A stretch of DNA of 38,729 nt from Oscillospiraceae bacterium (GTDB taxonomy: Bacteria > Bacillota_A > Clostridia > Oscillospirales > Oscillospiraceae): the NCBI GenBank assembly GCA_017627975.1, contig JAGAFT010000110.1, positions 1 to 38,729 on the forward strand, in the 5' to 3' direction. This document shows positions 21,793 to 31,181 of this stretch, piece by piece; within the stretch, counting starts at the first letter, position 1; each line of letters begins with the position of its first letter. The notes beneath the pieces are model-generated. The model searched no databases. It was given only the letters and a program-made list of their open reading frames with translations, and was not told where the DNA came from. The translations under genes were made by a program, and so were the position numbers.

Positions 21793-24700
21793 TCAGGCGG
21801 CTTCGTCCGCGTGCAGCAGTGTTTTCACCACGGCCGAGGGGATTACGTGGTCGCTGGGGCTGACAAAGCGGATCAATACGTCCGCACTTGCGTCCACATC
21901 GCGTGTGACGATCCTGACACTGCCGCCGCACTTGAGCTCCAGGGAATAGAGATTGCCGTCCCGGACGGAGGCGCCCAGGCTGCAGTCTTCATAGCTGATG
22001 TTGAGGTCCTTCAGCTCCGGAATAACCTGTTCGACGATGTCGCCGATTTTATCCGCTTCCACCGTCAGGGTATACATCTGGCCGCTGCCCAGCTCTGTGA
22101 CGGAATAATTGCCCTGCAGGAACATCTCCCGCATCAGCGGGATCAGCTGTGCCGCATCCAGCAGTCTTGTCTCGGCGGTGCTGAGGACCTTTCCGTCCGA
22201 GGTACAGGAGGCTTCATTCGTGAAATACACCCGGAAAAGCCGGCTGCCGACACAACTGACATCCTTGCCCTCCACCTTCTGGCGGAAGTAGCTGTAAGAG
22301 TCGTCCAGTGAAAGAACACCGCAGTCGGCATTTACCGTGATGGTCGCATCGAGCGTTTCCGCCCGGTCGTTTTTGAACCACGCGGCAAACAGACGAAGCA
22401 TATCTCCCGTCATGAATTCGCGTCCCTCGCCTCCGGATGCGATCGCATCCAAAACGGCCTGGGGAACGACAGGCCTCTCCGAAAGCGGCTGCGGCCGGAA
22501 GTTTCCTTCAAAGCGGAAGCTTGTACCGTTTTCCGTTCTGCCTTCTCCGGTCAGGCGGATCTGAGTCGGGGTTCCGTTCTGAACATCCATCTCGGCACGG
22601 AGCTGATCGCCGCTGAACACGGCGTCAAAGTCTTCACTGAGATAGAGCGAGAGGATCTGCTCCACCGTCTCGCTGTCGATTTCGGTACTGTAGCGTACGA
22701 TGTCATCCACCTTTTCCCGCACAACATGTCCTTTGCGCACCGCGTTCAGGGCCAGGCGCAGCAGGTTCCGCTGATCGATCTGGTTGCTCACGAGCTTGAA
22801 AGCTCTTCCGTTTTCCAGATAGAGCGTGCCGTTTGCGATATACAGGTCAATCCCGTACTGATCCGCGCAGATGATCATGTTGCCGTCCTGCGAGATCTGC
22901 TGGAGGGTGCTCGACAATTCGATCTCCTCGTCGTCCATCTGAAGATGGATCTCACTCTGGAAATCGGCCTCCTGTGTGGTCAGCGTCTTGAGCAGCCGAT
23001 ACCCCGCAAAGCCCGACTGAAGCCAGCCGGTCTGAAGCAGAAGCATCACGATCAAAGCCGCTGCCGCCAGAGCAATGCAGAGAATGGTGATCAGTTTTCG
23101 ATGGCTCCGGATCCAGGTCCGGACTTTGTACTCTGCTTTCTTGTTTTTCGGTTTCCGCGCTGTTGTTTTGAGCTTCCGCACAAGCGCCACGATCATCCTG
23201 ATCACAAGAATCAGAAGCAGCAGGAATCCGGCCAGATAGGCCAGGAACCACCAGGACTGCACCGTGGAGACCAGGGCGATCTCCGGCTCATTCCCCGGCG
23301 CTTCGAAACTGTAATAACTTCCGAAAACCTCCGGTCGGACACGCTCGTACCCGTTTTCCGTCTTCAGATACAGGCGATAGTCCGCCGTTGCGCCGTCCGG
23401 GCTCATGTAATGGACGGTGTGCTTCTCCAGGCCGTCCTTGGGGATTTCAAGCTTCAGTTTCTCCTTCACATCCACACAGATGGAGTAATCCGGCTCGTGG
23501 AAGATGGAGAGGATCTGTTCTTTTGCCGTCTGCAGCCAGCCCGTCCGGAAGCGGTCAATCTCCCGCTCCTCCACCGGAAGGACTTCTGTGCTGATGGAAT
23601 CTCCTTCCTGGAACTGGCCGATGACATAGACGGCCGGACGCCCGTTTTCGCGGGTCATTTCGCTTCCCAGTGCGGTCTCGCTGCGGCGGTACTCCGCCGT
23701 CACCGTCGTGTCAAAACGCAGGTCGGTCAGATCCGTACGGTCCCATACCGCATAGGCCCCGTCCCTGCTCTCCACCTCCGGGAAGACATCTCTGCCGAAG
23801 GATGCGCCGTATTCGAAATTGACCGTCTTCACCGTCTCTCCGTCCACGACAAAGCTGAGGGTGAAAATCTTGCTCTCCTCCGGAAGCGTCACAACGGAGT
23901 TGAATACGGAGAAGAGGATCGGCTCCGCCTTTCCATAAACGCTGAGTTTATTGAGACCGGCAAAGCCCGCCGGAACAAAGAAGTTTTCCTGATACTCTCC
24001 TTCCGCACCGCCGGAGATCGCACCGGAGAACTGCGGCCGTCCCTCGATCTCGACCAGGGAATAGCTTGTCGAGACCTGGCTCGGCTGATCGTCCTTTCCG
24101 GTGGCGGTGTAGCCGTTTCCGAGAATGCCTCCGACGTATTTTGTTCCGCTCAGCCTGCAGCGGGAAACGCAGCTCTGTACCGTGCCGTAGCAGAGTCCGA
24201 CAATACCGCCGGCATAGGCACCGTCCTCCAGTCCGGCCGAGCCGTAGGCGGCACAGTTCGAGATATAACCGATATCTGCCTTTCCGACGATCCCGCCGAC
24301 ACACTCATACCAGGCGTTGACGGATGCGTCATTGACCGAGCGGGATACCACGCTGCGGTAAGAAAAGCGTTTTCTGAGCACGGCATCCGTACTGGTCAGA
24401 TCCAGATCCGGATCCAGCGCGTTTTCCAGCGCCATCACGCCGGCGATGCCGCCGACATTGGTCTCACCGGTGACCTCACCGACATTCCGGCAGTCCGTGA
24501 TTTTCCCGAGGGTAATCGCATCGGCCGTCGCGCTGGCTGACTCGTCCACAATCATATCTTCGTTCTGAGACGATGCCAGCAGATCCACCGTCTGCAGGGC
24601 GCTTCCCGAGAGTGCGTCCAGATTGTTTGAGATTGCTTCCAGATCCTGCCGGAGCACCCCGGAGCCCTCATCAAGGCTGGCTGACATGGACTGGACCTGT

Positions 24701-27700
24701 CCGGCCATTCCCGAGACCGTATCGATAATCACCGTCCGGAGATTCGTCACGGAGGACGGGTCTGTGATACTGAGCTCACGAAAGGCCTGTTCAATCGGGG
24801 TCAGGAAGCCCGAAAGCCCGTTGAGCTGGCCGGAGATGTCACTGGACAGAACATCGGCGTCATGAATGGCATCGTTGATCGACTGATGCAGCGCGTACAT
24901 CCGATAGCTGAGCGCGCCGGTCAGGTTTGTCGGCTGAGAGACCTCGACATAGGGCTCCGCCTGGCCGACGATGCCTCCCACATCTTTCCGGCCGTAAACG
25001 GCACCCTCGTTGCGCGAGCCGTTGATGTAGCCTTTGCTGCGGCCGGCGACACCGCCGACATTATAACCCAGTCTGGAATAGCCTACCGATTCTCTGCTCA
25101 CACAGTATTCGATAAAGCCCTCGTTGTATCCGCAGACTCCGCCGGAGTCGGTGGTGATCCCCGCCGTCTCTGTGGTCAGGCTGTGGAAGAAATTCAGAAG
25201 GCTGCTGGTGTCAATGTCATCAAGCTGAAGGCTCGGGTCGACACTCTCCGTGTTGACATAGCAGCTGCTGTCACAGGAGATCAGCGTCCCGTAGTTCACG
25301 CCGCAGATCCCGCCGATCTGGCTCAGTCCGGACACGGTTGCCGTACTCCGGCTGCCTGTGACAATTCCGGTCACTTCATTGCGGCCGACCAAACCGCCGG
25401 TCTCCAGCTTTCCGGCTACCGTCCCGCTGAACGAGCAGTTCAGGACACAGCCCCGGTTCAGTCCCACCAGGCCGCCGGTCATGTTGTTGTCCCCGCCGGG
25501 TACGACGACACCGGTCACCGAAAGGTTCTTCACGATGGCGTCCATGCCGGTCTCCAGGAAGAAGCCGCAGGGGGCCAGAGGATCGGTCAGGTTTACATCA
25601 AAAATGCTGTGCCCGCGTCCGTCGAAGCTGCCGTTGAAAAGCGGAATCGGCTGGAAATCCACGTCCGAGAGCGAGAGGTCGTTGTCCAGCACCACGGGAA
25701 GATGATCCGACCAGGTATCCAAGGAGCAGTTCTCCGAAAACGCGATCAGGTCCTCCACCGTGCGGATATGCAGCACTTCCTTGTTGTAGTTCGTTTCCGG
25801 CCGCTCCAGGTTGATGGGCGTGCGCGGATAGGACTGGGCCTGTGTGGACGAGCCGGTCGGTCCGTAGTATGGTGTGCTGTTGCTGCTTCCTCGGTTGGAC
25901 GAGTTGAAGGTTGAGATTCGGTCCCACACCGCGTAGAGGATCAGATCCTCGTTGATCTCGTATACATCGCCCGGGTACCAGGCGACCCGGCCGGATGTAC
26001 GTTCCGTTGCCCAGCCCACAAAGTTATAGTGGGAACGGCTCGGCTGTTCCAGGCTCAGTGTCAGCGGGACATTCTCCTGCTTGGTCTGTTCCGCGGGCGC
26101 TTTGGTTCCTCCGTTGGCATAGTACCGCACCCTGTAAGTGGGCTTCCCCGCGGAGGCATAGACATTGCTCACCTTGAAGCCCCAGGCTCCGTTTCCCGAC
26201 TGCGAGCTCTTCAGATAAATCCGTACGGTATTGTCATACACGGTCACGGTATTACCCACGAGGAGGTTGCCGGTAAAAACACCGAGCGGGGTTTTCTTCC
26301 CGTCTGTGACGATGACCGTGTCCGGCAGGGTCAGGGCGCTCTGTATGTCAAAGGTCACCGTCAGCGTCGTCGCTGTGGGATCCGTATACTGCCAGAACTT
26401 GTCTACCGGCCTGTTATACGGATGCTCCGACTCCAGCTTTGTCCAGTCCGTCACGATGACCGCGTCATTGATCACCGTAATCGTACAGGAAGCGGCTGCT
26501 TCCATGGTGCCTTCCGTATTCTGTACCGGTGTATTGTCCGAAATCAGGACCGCCGTGGCCTTGACGGTGACAGGGGCTTCTGCCGTTCGCTTCAGTGCTT
26601 TGACGGTACATGTCCCGGTTACGGTTCCGGCCGCATCATCTCTGGCCGTTTCCTCGAAATCCACGATTTCCACCGCCGTTTTGTCAGAGGTCTCCCAGGC
26701 AATGGACAGAAGGGACGTGTCTGTCGAGGTCATGGTTGCGGTGATGACAGCGGTATCCAGGGATTCCAGTTCATACTGGTTCTGCGCCAGGCTGACATCG
26801 GCAGTCGGCGCCGGTGTTGACGGTTCATCTCCGGGTGCGCCGAGAGCCCCACCGGTTCCGGTGCCTGCATCTGCCGGCGCGCCAAGAGGCCCGGTGCCTG
26901 CATCCGCCGGTGCGCCCTGGGACGTGCCGGATGTCGGATCGTCGGTTGTTCCCGCTTGTCCGCCGGCAGCATCGTTTTGATTTGCGGCATTAAGATCTCC
27001 GCTCATCAGCCGCGGTGTGTTGATGTCCTTCAGCGGATCTGCAAAACTCTGCGCCTGGGCAAGCTGGTCTTCTTCTGCCGCTTCCGCAACGTCGGTCACC
27101 TGAAATCCCCAGCCGGTATTCTCGTCACTGTCGCTGATCAGCCAGATCCGGAACGCGTTGCCGGGTATGGCGATGGTCTGTCCGGCAAGGTCTGCAATGT
27201 TGTCCGGGCTGAAGCTGATCTGTTCATTGTCTCCGAACTCCAGCACCAGGAAGTCACCGGTGCCGAGTGCTGTCTCCGGCGCAAACACAAGCGCCAGATT
27301 GTTCGCTTCACTCATGGAGAATTCCCAGAAGCGGTTTTCGCCGTCCCGGTAGGGGTGCGCGGAAGTAAGCTGCTGCACGCTGTCGACCCGCTCACCGTCA
27401 TTGCGGACGGTGATATAACACTGGGCTGTAAGTTCACTCCCGTTTTCCGTCCTCGCGCTTGCGGTGGCGGTGATGGTTGCGGTGCCGCTCCCCGTTGCCC
27501 CGCGTCCGACAGCTGTCACAAGGCCGTTTGCATCGACCGTAGCCACCGTCGGATCGGAGCTGGTCCAGATCACGCTCTGATCACAGGTTTCGGGGTATAC
27601 CTGCGCCGTGAGTTGAAAAACCTCCAGCGCGTCCAGCGCTGCCGATTCGCAGTCCACCGTAATCTCTTCCGCCCAGGTCGCTGTCTCTTCTACGCCGGGC

Positions 27701-28158
27701 TGCAGATCGGTGGGGGTGCCGCCGGCTTCTCCGGTCGGTTCTCCGGTCGGCTCACCGGTCGGTTCTCCCGTCGGCTCTCCCGTCGGCTCTCCCGTCGGTT
27801 CTCCCGTCGGCTCTCCCGTCGGTTCTCCCGTCGGTTCTCCCGTCGGCTCTCCCGTCGGCTCTCCCTCCGGCTCTCCCTCCGGTTCTCCCGCCGGCTCACC
27901 GGTCGGTTCTCCAGTCGGCTCTCCGGTCGGTTCTCCCGTCGGCTCTCCCTCCGGTTCTCCCGCCGGCTCACCGGTCGGTTCTCCGGTCGGCTCCTGCGCT
28001 TGCTGGATCTCTTCCGCTGGCGGCTGCGGCACATTTTCCACCGCAGGATTCTCAGGTTCCACACCATCTGCCAGTGCCGAATACGGCAGCATGGAAAAGC
28101 AGAGAGACACACAGAGGACCAGTGACAGTATAACCGATAAAATGTGATATCTCTTCAC
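21793..28158 (-). CDS. 2121-residue modular surface protein (EPxG repeats, Ig-like, B-repeat, GLUG, two C-terminal TMs)
   Basis: Signal peptide 1-30. In order: 22 EPxG tetrapeptides (56-143), a BIG2-like Ig domain (about 165-252), a first copy of a domain with 'HPY...FWEF' (258-357), a linker with GAPADAGTG repeats, a second Ig-like domain (452-565), a second 'HPY...FWQY' domain (579-669), an InlB B-repeat (672-747), GLUG-type beta-helix units (795-1070 and 1218-1390) split by a helical insert (1080-1215), another B-repeat-like unit (about 1430-1490), TM1 (about 1635-1660), a short basic cytoplasmic loop, TM2 (about 1688-1710), and a 400-residue outer domain. There is no LPXTG sorting signal, so it is held by its own TM pair. 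The GTG start at 28158 overlaps the MMPL stop as GTGA, with AAGGAGGAG upstream. It is probably an adhesin or envelope protein working with the MMPL transporter. Its ligand is unknown. Confidence 0.92.
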   Translation of the reverse strand: MKRYHILSVILSLVLCVSLCFSMLPYSALADGVEPENPAVENVPQPPAEEIQQAQEPTGEPTGEPAGEPEGEPTGEPTGEPTGEPTGEPAGEPEGEPEGEPTGEPTGEPTGEPTGEPTGEPTGEPTGEPTGEPTGEPTGEPTGEAGGTPTDLQPGVEETATWAEEITVDCESAALDALEVFQLTAQVYPETCDQSVIWTSSDPTVATVDANGLVTAVGRGATGSGTATITATASARTENGSELTAQCYITVRNDGERVDSVQQLTSAHPYRDGENRFWEFSMSEANNLALVFAPETALGTGDFLVLEFGDNEQISFSPDNIADLAGQTIAIPGNAFRIWLISDSDENTGWGFQVTDVAEAAEEDQLAQAQSFADPLKDINTPRLMSGDLNAANQNDAAGGQAGTTDDPTSGTSQGAPADAGTGPLGAPADAGTGTGGALGAPGDEPSTPAPTADVSLAQNQYELESLDTAVITATMTSTDTSLLSIAWETSDKTAVEIVDFEETARDDAAGTVTGTCTVKALKRTAEAPVTVKATAVLISDNTPVQNTEGTMEAAASCTITVINDAVIVTDWTKLESEHPYNRPVDKFWQYTDPTATTLTVTFDIQSALTLPDTVIVTDGKKTPLGVFTGNLLVGNTVTVYDNTVRIYLKSSQSGNGAWGFKVSNVYASAGKPTYRVRYYANGGTKAPAEQTKQENVPLTLSLEQPSRSHYNFVGWATERTSGRVAWYPGDVYEINEDLILYAVWDRISTFNSSNRGSSNSTPYYGPTGSSTQAQSYPRTPINLERPETNYNKEVLHIRTVEDLIAFSENCSLDTWSDHLPVVLDNDLSLSDVDFQPIPLFNGSFDGRGHSIFDVNLTDPLAPCGFFLETGMDAIVKNLSVTGVVVPGGDNNMTGGLVGLNRGCVLNCSFSGTVAGKLETGGLVGRNEVTGIVTGSRSTATVSGLSQIGGICGVNYGTLISCDSSCYVNTESVDPSLQLDDIDTSSLLNFFHSLTTETAGITTDSGGVCGYNEGFIEYCVSRESVGYSRLGYNVGGVAGRSKGYINGSRNEGAVYGRKDVGGIVGQAEPYVEVSQPTNLTGALSYRMYALHQSINDAIHDADVLSSDISGQLNGLSGFLTPIEQAFRELSITDPSSVTNLRTVIIDTVSGMAGQVQSMSASLDEGSGVLRQDLEAISNNLDALSGSALQTVDLLASSQNEDMIVDESASATADAITLGKITDCRNVGEVTGETNVGGIAGVMALENALDPDLDLTSTDAVLRKRFSYRSVVSRSVNDASVNAWYECVGGIVGKADIGYISNCAAYGSAGLEDGAYAGGIVGLCYGTVQSCVSRCRLSGTKYVGGILGNGYTATGKDDQPSQVSTSYSLVEIEGRPQFSGAISGGAEGEYQENFFVPAGFAGLNKLSVYGKAEPILFSVFNSVVTLPEESKIFTLSFVVDGETVKTVNFEYGASFGRDVFPEVESRDGAYAVWDRTDLTDLRFDTTVTAEYRRSETALGSEMTRENGRPAVYVIGQFQEGDSISTEVLPVEEREIDRFRTGWLQTAKEQILSIFHEPDYSICVDVKEKLKLEIPKDGLEKHTVHYMSPDGATADYRLYLKTENGYERVRPEVFGSYYSFEAPGNEPEIALVSTVQSWWFLAYLAGFLLLLILVIRMIVALVRKLKTTARKPKNKKAEYKVRTWIRSHRKLITILCIALAAAALIVMLLLQTGWLQSGFAGYRLLKTLTTQEADFQSEIHLQMDDEEIELSSTLQQISQDGNMIICADQYGIDLYIANGTLYLENGRAFKLVSNQIDQRNLLRLALNAVRKGHVVREKVDDIVRYSTEIDSETVEQILSLYLSEDFDAVFSGDQLRAEMDVQNGTPTQIRLTGEGRTENGTSFRFEGNFRPQPLSERPVVPQAVLDAIASGGEGREFMTGDMLRLFAAWFKNDRAETLDATITVNADCGVLSLDDSYSYFRQKVEGKDVSCVGSRLFRVYFTNEASCTSDGKVLSTAETRLLDAAQLIPLMREMFLQGNYSVTELGSGQMYTLTVEADKIGDIVEQVIPELKDLNISYEDCSLGASVRDGNLYSLELKCGGSVRIVTRDVDASADVLIRFVSPSDHVIPSAVVKTLLHADEAA
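27730..27993 (-). repeat. 12-bp tandem repeat encoding 22 EPxG units
   Basis: Twenty-two consecutive 12-bp units of the type GACGGGAGAACC (minus strand) encode Glu-Pro-x-Gly, where x is Thr in 17, Glu in 3 and Ala in 2. The order shows block duplication: an Ala-Glu-flanked group recurs. Because the unit is a multiple of three and stop-free in every frame, long spurious frames appear on both strands here. Repeat number is likely to vary between strains. Confidence 0.95.
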
Positions 28159-30815
28159 AGTTGATCTCCTCCTTCCGGTCTGTCTGAGACCGGTTCGGCA
28201 GACGGCAGCTCCGTCTCCTGCTGAGCGGGGCCCGCGTTCGCCAATTCCACGGACACTTCTTCGCCTGACCCATCGGGCGCTTCACCCTTCGGCGCAGCCT
28301 GCGCCGTTTCATCCGGCTTGGATGCGTCCTGTTCTCCCGGCTGCTGCTCCTGCGCCGGTGCAGGACGCTCCGTACCTCCGCTGCCGTCTTCCTCCAGAGG
28401 CTCCAGCTTTCCGGAGAACAGGCGCAGATCCGTATTGCCGTCGATGGTGCCGCGGAAGAAGCCGCTGACCGTTCCGTTGATGTGGCCGCTGATTCTGCCG
28501 TCTACCAGGATGGGCGCACTCGTCTTGTGCTCGCGGTTTACCTTCGGCATGGCAAAGGAGGTCTTTTCGATAATCTTCCCGCCGAGGAGCAGGATCTGCG
28601 GCAGAACAAACATGACCAGCACGATCGAGATCATTGTGCCGCGTCCGATGGCTTCTCCGATGCCGTTGATGGTGCAGTCCGTGGTGATGATGCTGATGAG
28701 AAGTCCGGAAACCGCCAGGATGGTCCCCGAGGTCAGGATGGTCGGGAAGGCAAAGTTCATGGCCTCGATGATGGCTTCCTTCCGCTCCATGGTCTTGATG
28801 TTGTCCGAATAACGGTTGGCAATCACAATGGCGTAGTCGATATTGGCGCCCATCTGAATGGAGCTGACCACCAGCTGTGTCATGAAAAACACGTCCTCGT
28901 GCACCAGGGTTGGATAACCGAAGTTCATCCAGATTGCGCCCTGGATGACCGCAATCAGCAGAACCGGCATGCCGGCGGAGTTAAAGGTAAAGAGAAGAAC
29001 AACAAGAACAATCAGGATCGATACCACGCTGACTACGATATTATCAATCTCAAAGGATTTCTTGAATTCATACTGGTTGGTGGAATTGCCCACCACAAAG
29101 ACATCGCCCTTCGGGTAATGCCGCTGGGCAACCTGACGGATGGTATCCGTAAACTGGAAGGTTTCATCCCCGGATTCCGGCAGCGTCAGATACACCAGCA
29201 TCCGGTCATAGTTCTCTCCCTCCAGCTGCCGTTTTCCCACAAGCATCTGGGTTCTGGCGTCGGCAAGCGTATCGGCCTGCTCCCCTTCGAGGTTGATATA
29301 TCCCTCGTCGACCTTGTCGCCGACATAAAGAAGCACGTCGATCAGCGGAATGCGGTACTTGGATATCCCGCTGACCAGCTTGTCATAGCTTCCGTCCTGG
29401 ATGGCATATACCGAGTAGAGCAGCTCCGCCGTCTCATAGTCCAGCTTCAGCAGATCTGCAAATTCGCGCGGGGAGAGCTTGTCGGCCAGCTTGTACCCGC
29501 CCATGGCGTCAATCCCCGCGATGGCCGTTACGGAGTCCACCTGCGGGAAGTCCATCAGTTCATCCACGAGGCTCTTCTCCTCGCTGTAGTCCCGGCCGGG
29601 AACCACCACCGCCAGCATGGTGCGCGAGGAAAAGGTGTTGCTGATCAATTCCTGCGCGATCTGGTTCTCGTTCTGCCGCGGCGTGGTCAGGGTGTCATAG
29701 CCGTAGACATAGGGGCAACGATTGGAAAGCGAGAAGGCCGCAACCACCAGCACAACGAAAACCGGCGGGATCAGGAAGCGCGTCGCCCAGGCAAACCGTC
29801 CCACAAACGGGATCTTCGGCACAAAGGTCTTGTGCTTGGTCTTGTCCATGAGGTTGCCGAAAAGCATCAGGAAGCCCGGCATCACAAGGAAAACCGAGAG
29901 CAGGGAGAACAGGATGGCCTTGATCAGGCAGATCGCCATGTCCGGGCCCAGCTTGAACTGCATAAACATCATGGCGATCAGGCCGCCGACGGTGGTCAGG
30001 CTGCTGGCGCCGATTTCCGGGATTGCCTTTGACAGGGAAATGATGACGGCCTCCCGCCGCTCATGTGTCACATGCTCTTCCTTGAAGCGGTTGCTGTAGA
30101 TGACCGCATAGTCCAGGGCAAGGGCCAGCTGCAGAATCGTTGTCACCGAGTCCGAGACAAAGGAAATCTTCCCCAGCAGGAAGTTGCAGCCCATGTTCAG
30201 GATCGCCGCGACAACGAAGGTCAGGCCGACCACCGCCACATCCGCATAGGTGTCTGTCGTAAAAGCCAGGACCCCTACCACAATCACCGCAACAAAGGCC
30301 GTGATCATGTTGACTTCTTTTTTGATGGTCTCGGCCATGGTATCGATCACCGTGGTGGAAACAAAGGTGTCGTAGTCCGAGAGCATCTCCTGGATCGTGT
30401 TCAGCGATTCCACGCAGCGCTCGTCCGTCTGTTCATAATCGAACGTCACCGAGAACAGCGCCGAAGCCTGGTTATAGTGTTCGGTGGTATTGTCGAAGTC
30501 CGCCATCTGGACGCCTTCCACCTGCTTGATCTCTTCAAACAGTGCTTCCGCTTCTTCATAGGAGATGTTCCCCACCATGAAGCTGGCCGTCCCGTAGGTG
30601 ATGAACTCCCGTTCCATCACATCCAGACCGATCTTGGTCGAGGAATCCGCCGGCAGATAGGCTGTCAGATCATTCTCCACGTTGACCCAGTTTACGGCCA
30701 CCGCCGAGAAAATAATTCCGATAATCACAATCAGGAAAATCAGACTGCGCTTGTCGACAATGAAGGTTGCAAGCTTCAGCATAAAGCTGTTTTGTTTTTC
30801 AGGTTTCTGCTCCAT
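28155..30815 (-). CDS. MMPL/RND-family transporter
   Basis: This 886-residue protein has two related halves, each with one TM, a large outer loop and five further TMs. The first half starts at 'SLIFLIVIIGIIFSAVAVNWVNVENDLTAYLP' and the second at 'FEIDNIVVSVVSILIVLVVLL'. The halves carry MMPL signatures: 'LALALDYAVIYSNRFKEE..EAVIISLSKAIPEIGASSLTT' and 'MGANIDYAIVIANRYSD..EAIIEAMNFAFPTILTSG'. The Asp-Tyr pair in the fourth TM of each half is the proton-relay site. The C-terminal tail (about 760-886) is acidic, Pro/Gly-rich and cytosolic. Relatives export lipids, peptides or toxic compounds. It is translationally coupled to the giant surface protein, suggesting one envelope system. The start at 30815 has only a moderate ribosome site. 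Confidence 0.93.
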   Translation of the reverse strand: MEQKPEKQNSFMLKLATFIVDKRSLIFLIVIIGIIFSAVAVNWVNVENDLTAYLPADSSTKIGLDVMEREFITYGTASFMVGNISYEEAEALFEEIKQVEGVQMADFDNTTEHYNQASALFSVTFDYEQTDERCVESLNTIQEMLSDYDTFVSTTVIDTMAETIKKEVNMITAFVAVIVVGVLAFTTDTYADVAVVGLTFVVAAILNMGCNFLLGKISFVSDSVTTILQLALALDYAVIYSNRFKEEHVTHERREAVIISLSKAIPEIGASSLTTVGGLIAMMFMQFKLGPDMAICLIKAILFSLLSVFLVMPGFLMLFGNLMDKTKHKTFVPKIPFVGRFAWATRFLIPPVFVVLVVAAFSLSNRCPYVYGYDTLTTPRQNENQIAQELISNTFSSRTMLAVVVPGRDYSEEKSLVDELMDFPQVDSVTAIAGIDAMGGYKLADKLSPREFADLLKLDYETAELLYSVYAIQDGSYDKLVSGISKYRIPLIDVLLYVGDKVDEGYINLEGEQADTLADARTQMLVGKRQLEGENYDRMLVYLTLPESGDETFQFTDTIRQVAQRHYPKGDVFVVGNSTNQYEFKKSFEIDNIVVSVVSILIVLVVLLFTFNSAGMPVLLIAVIQGAIWMNFGYPTLVHEDVFFMTQLVVSSIQMGANIDYAIVIANRYSDNIKTMERKEAIIEAMNFAFPTILTSGTILAVSGLLISIITTDCTINGIGEAIGRGTMISIVLVMFVLPQILLLGGKIIEKTSFAMPKVNREHKTSAPILVDGRISGHINGTVSGFFRGTIDGNTDLRLFSGKLEPLEEDGSGGTERPAPAQEQQPGEQDASKPDETAQAAPKGEAPDGSGEEVSVELANAGPAQQETELPSAEPVSDRPEGGDQL

Positions 30816-31019
30816 AATCCGCCAATCCCTCGATATTATAGATCCGCTCTTTCGCGGGTCATCATCACTTTATCTCGCCTCCGGCGATACAGAATTATGT
30901 TACCACGGTCACCGGTAAAGTACAAGTATATTTTTGTGCATTTTAATGGGATTATCCTTTAAAATCGCCTTTTTTGTCTCGTATTTGTGACATTATAGTA
31001 ACATTGTCTCTTTATTCCG

Positions 31020-31033
31020 GATATCATGATATC
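31020..31033. promoter_or_regulatory. Perfect 14-bp palindrome upstream of the MMPL operon
   Basis: GATATCATGATATC is its own reverse complement. It lies about 205 bp before the MMPL start, in the likely promoter region, and could be an operator. The regulator is unknown. Confidence 0.4.
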
Positions 31034-31061
31034 ATTCTTATGTAAACAGATGCGAAACCGC

Positions 31062-31097
31062 AAAAACAGCCGCGGGACCGATTTGTGATCCCGCAGC
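31062..31097 (-). terminator. Rho-independent terminator of the E2-like gene
   Basis: On the minus strand GCTGCGGGA (31097-31089) pairs with TCCCGCGGC (31077-31069), with one G-U pair, and TGTTTTTG follows. It lies 84 nt after the stop codon at 31182. Confidence 0.87.
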
Positions 31098-31181
31098 GTT
31101 TCTGTTCTCTATTCTGTTCTCTTTTTTGGTTCTTTCCGCTTCTGCCCGTTTTTCCCTTCCGGGGTGCCGAAGGAGCCCGGC

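Larger units (their letters stand above)
30816..31181. other. Intergenic region between the E2-like gene and the MMPL operon
   Basis: These 366 bases contain the terminator of the E2-like gene (31062-31097), a perfect 14-bp palindrome (31020-31033) and an AT-rich stretch (30900-31020). That stretch has TATAAT-like hexamers on the minus strand but no matching -35. The 80 bases after the E2-like stop are pyrimidine-rich with no gene. The MMPL promoter must lie here but cannot be fixed by eye. Confidence 0.6.

Noticed and set aside
22726..24540. Long plus-strand open frame (604 codons) opposite the surface-protein gene, and similar long frames opposite the TRAP permease, FtsX permeases and ftsH
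   Set aside because: These are frame shadows from GC-rich codon use. They have low-complexity His/Arg/Gln-rich products, no ribosome sites and no family resemblance, and the opposite strand carries clear homologues.
27730..27993. Tandem repeats as a possible CRISPR array
   Set aside because: The 12-bp units are contiguous with no spacers, lie inside a coding frame, and no cas genes are present.
27690..28147. Frames encoding SPVG and RRxSRR repeats over the EPxG tract
   Set aside because: A stop-free 12-bp unit opens every frame. Only the EPxG frame continues a signal peptide into recognised domains.
30835..30840. TATAAT on the minus strand as the MMPL promoter
   Set aside because: It would start transcription about 13 nt before the ATG, inside or after the ribosome site, and has no -35. 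The true promoter is probably further upstream.
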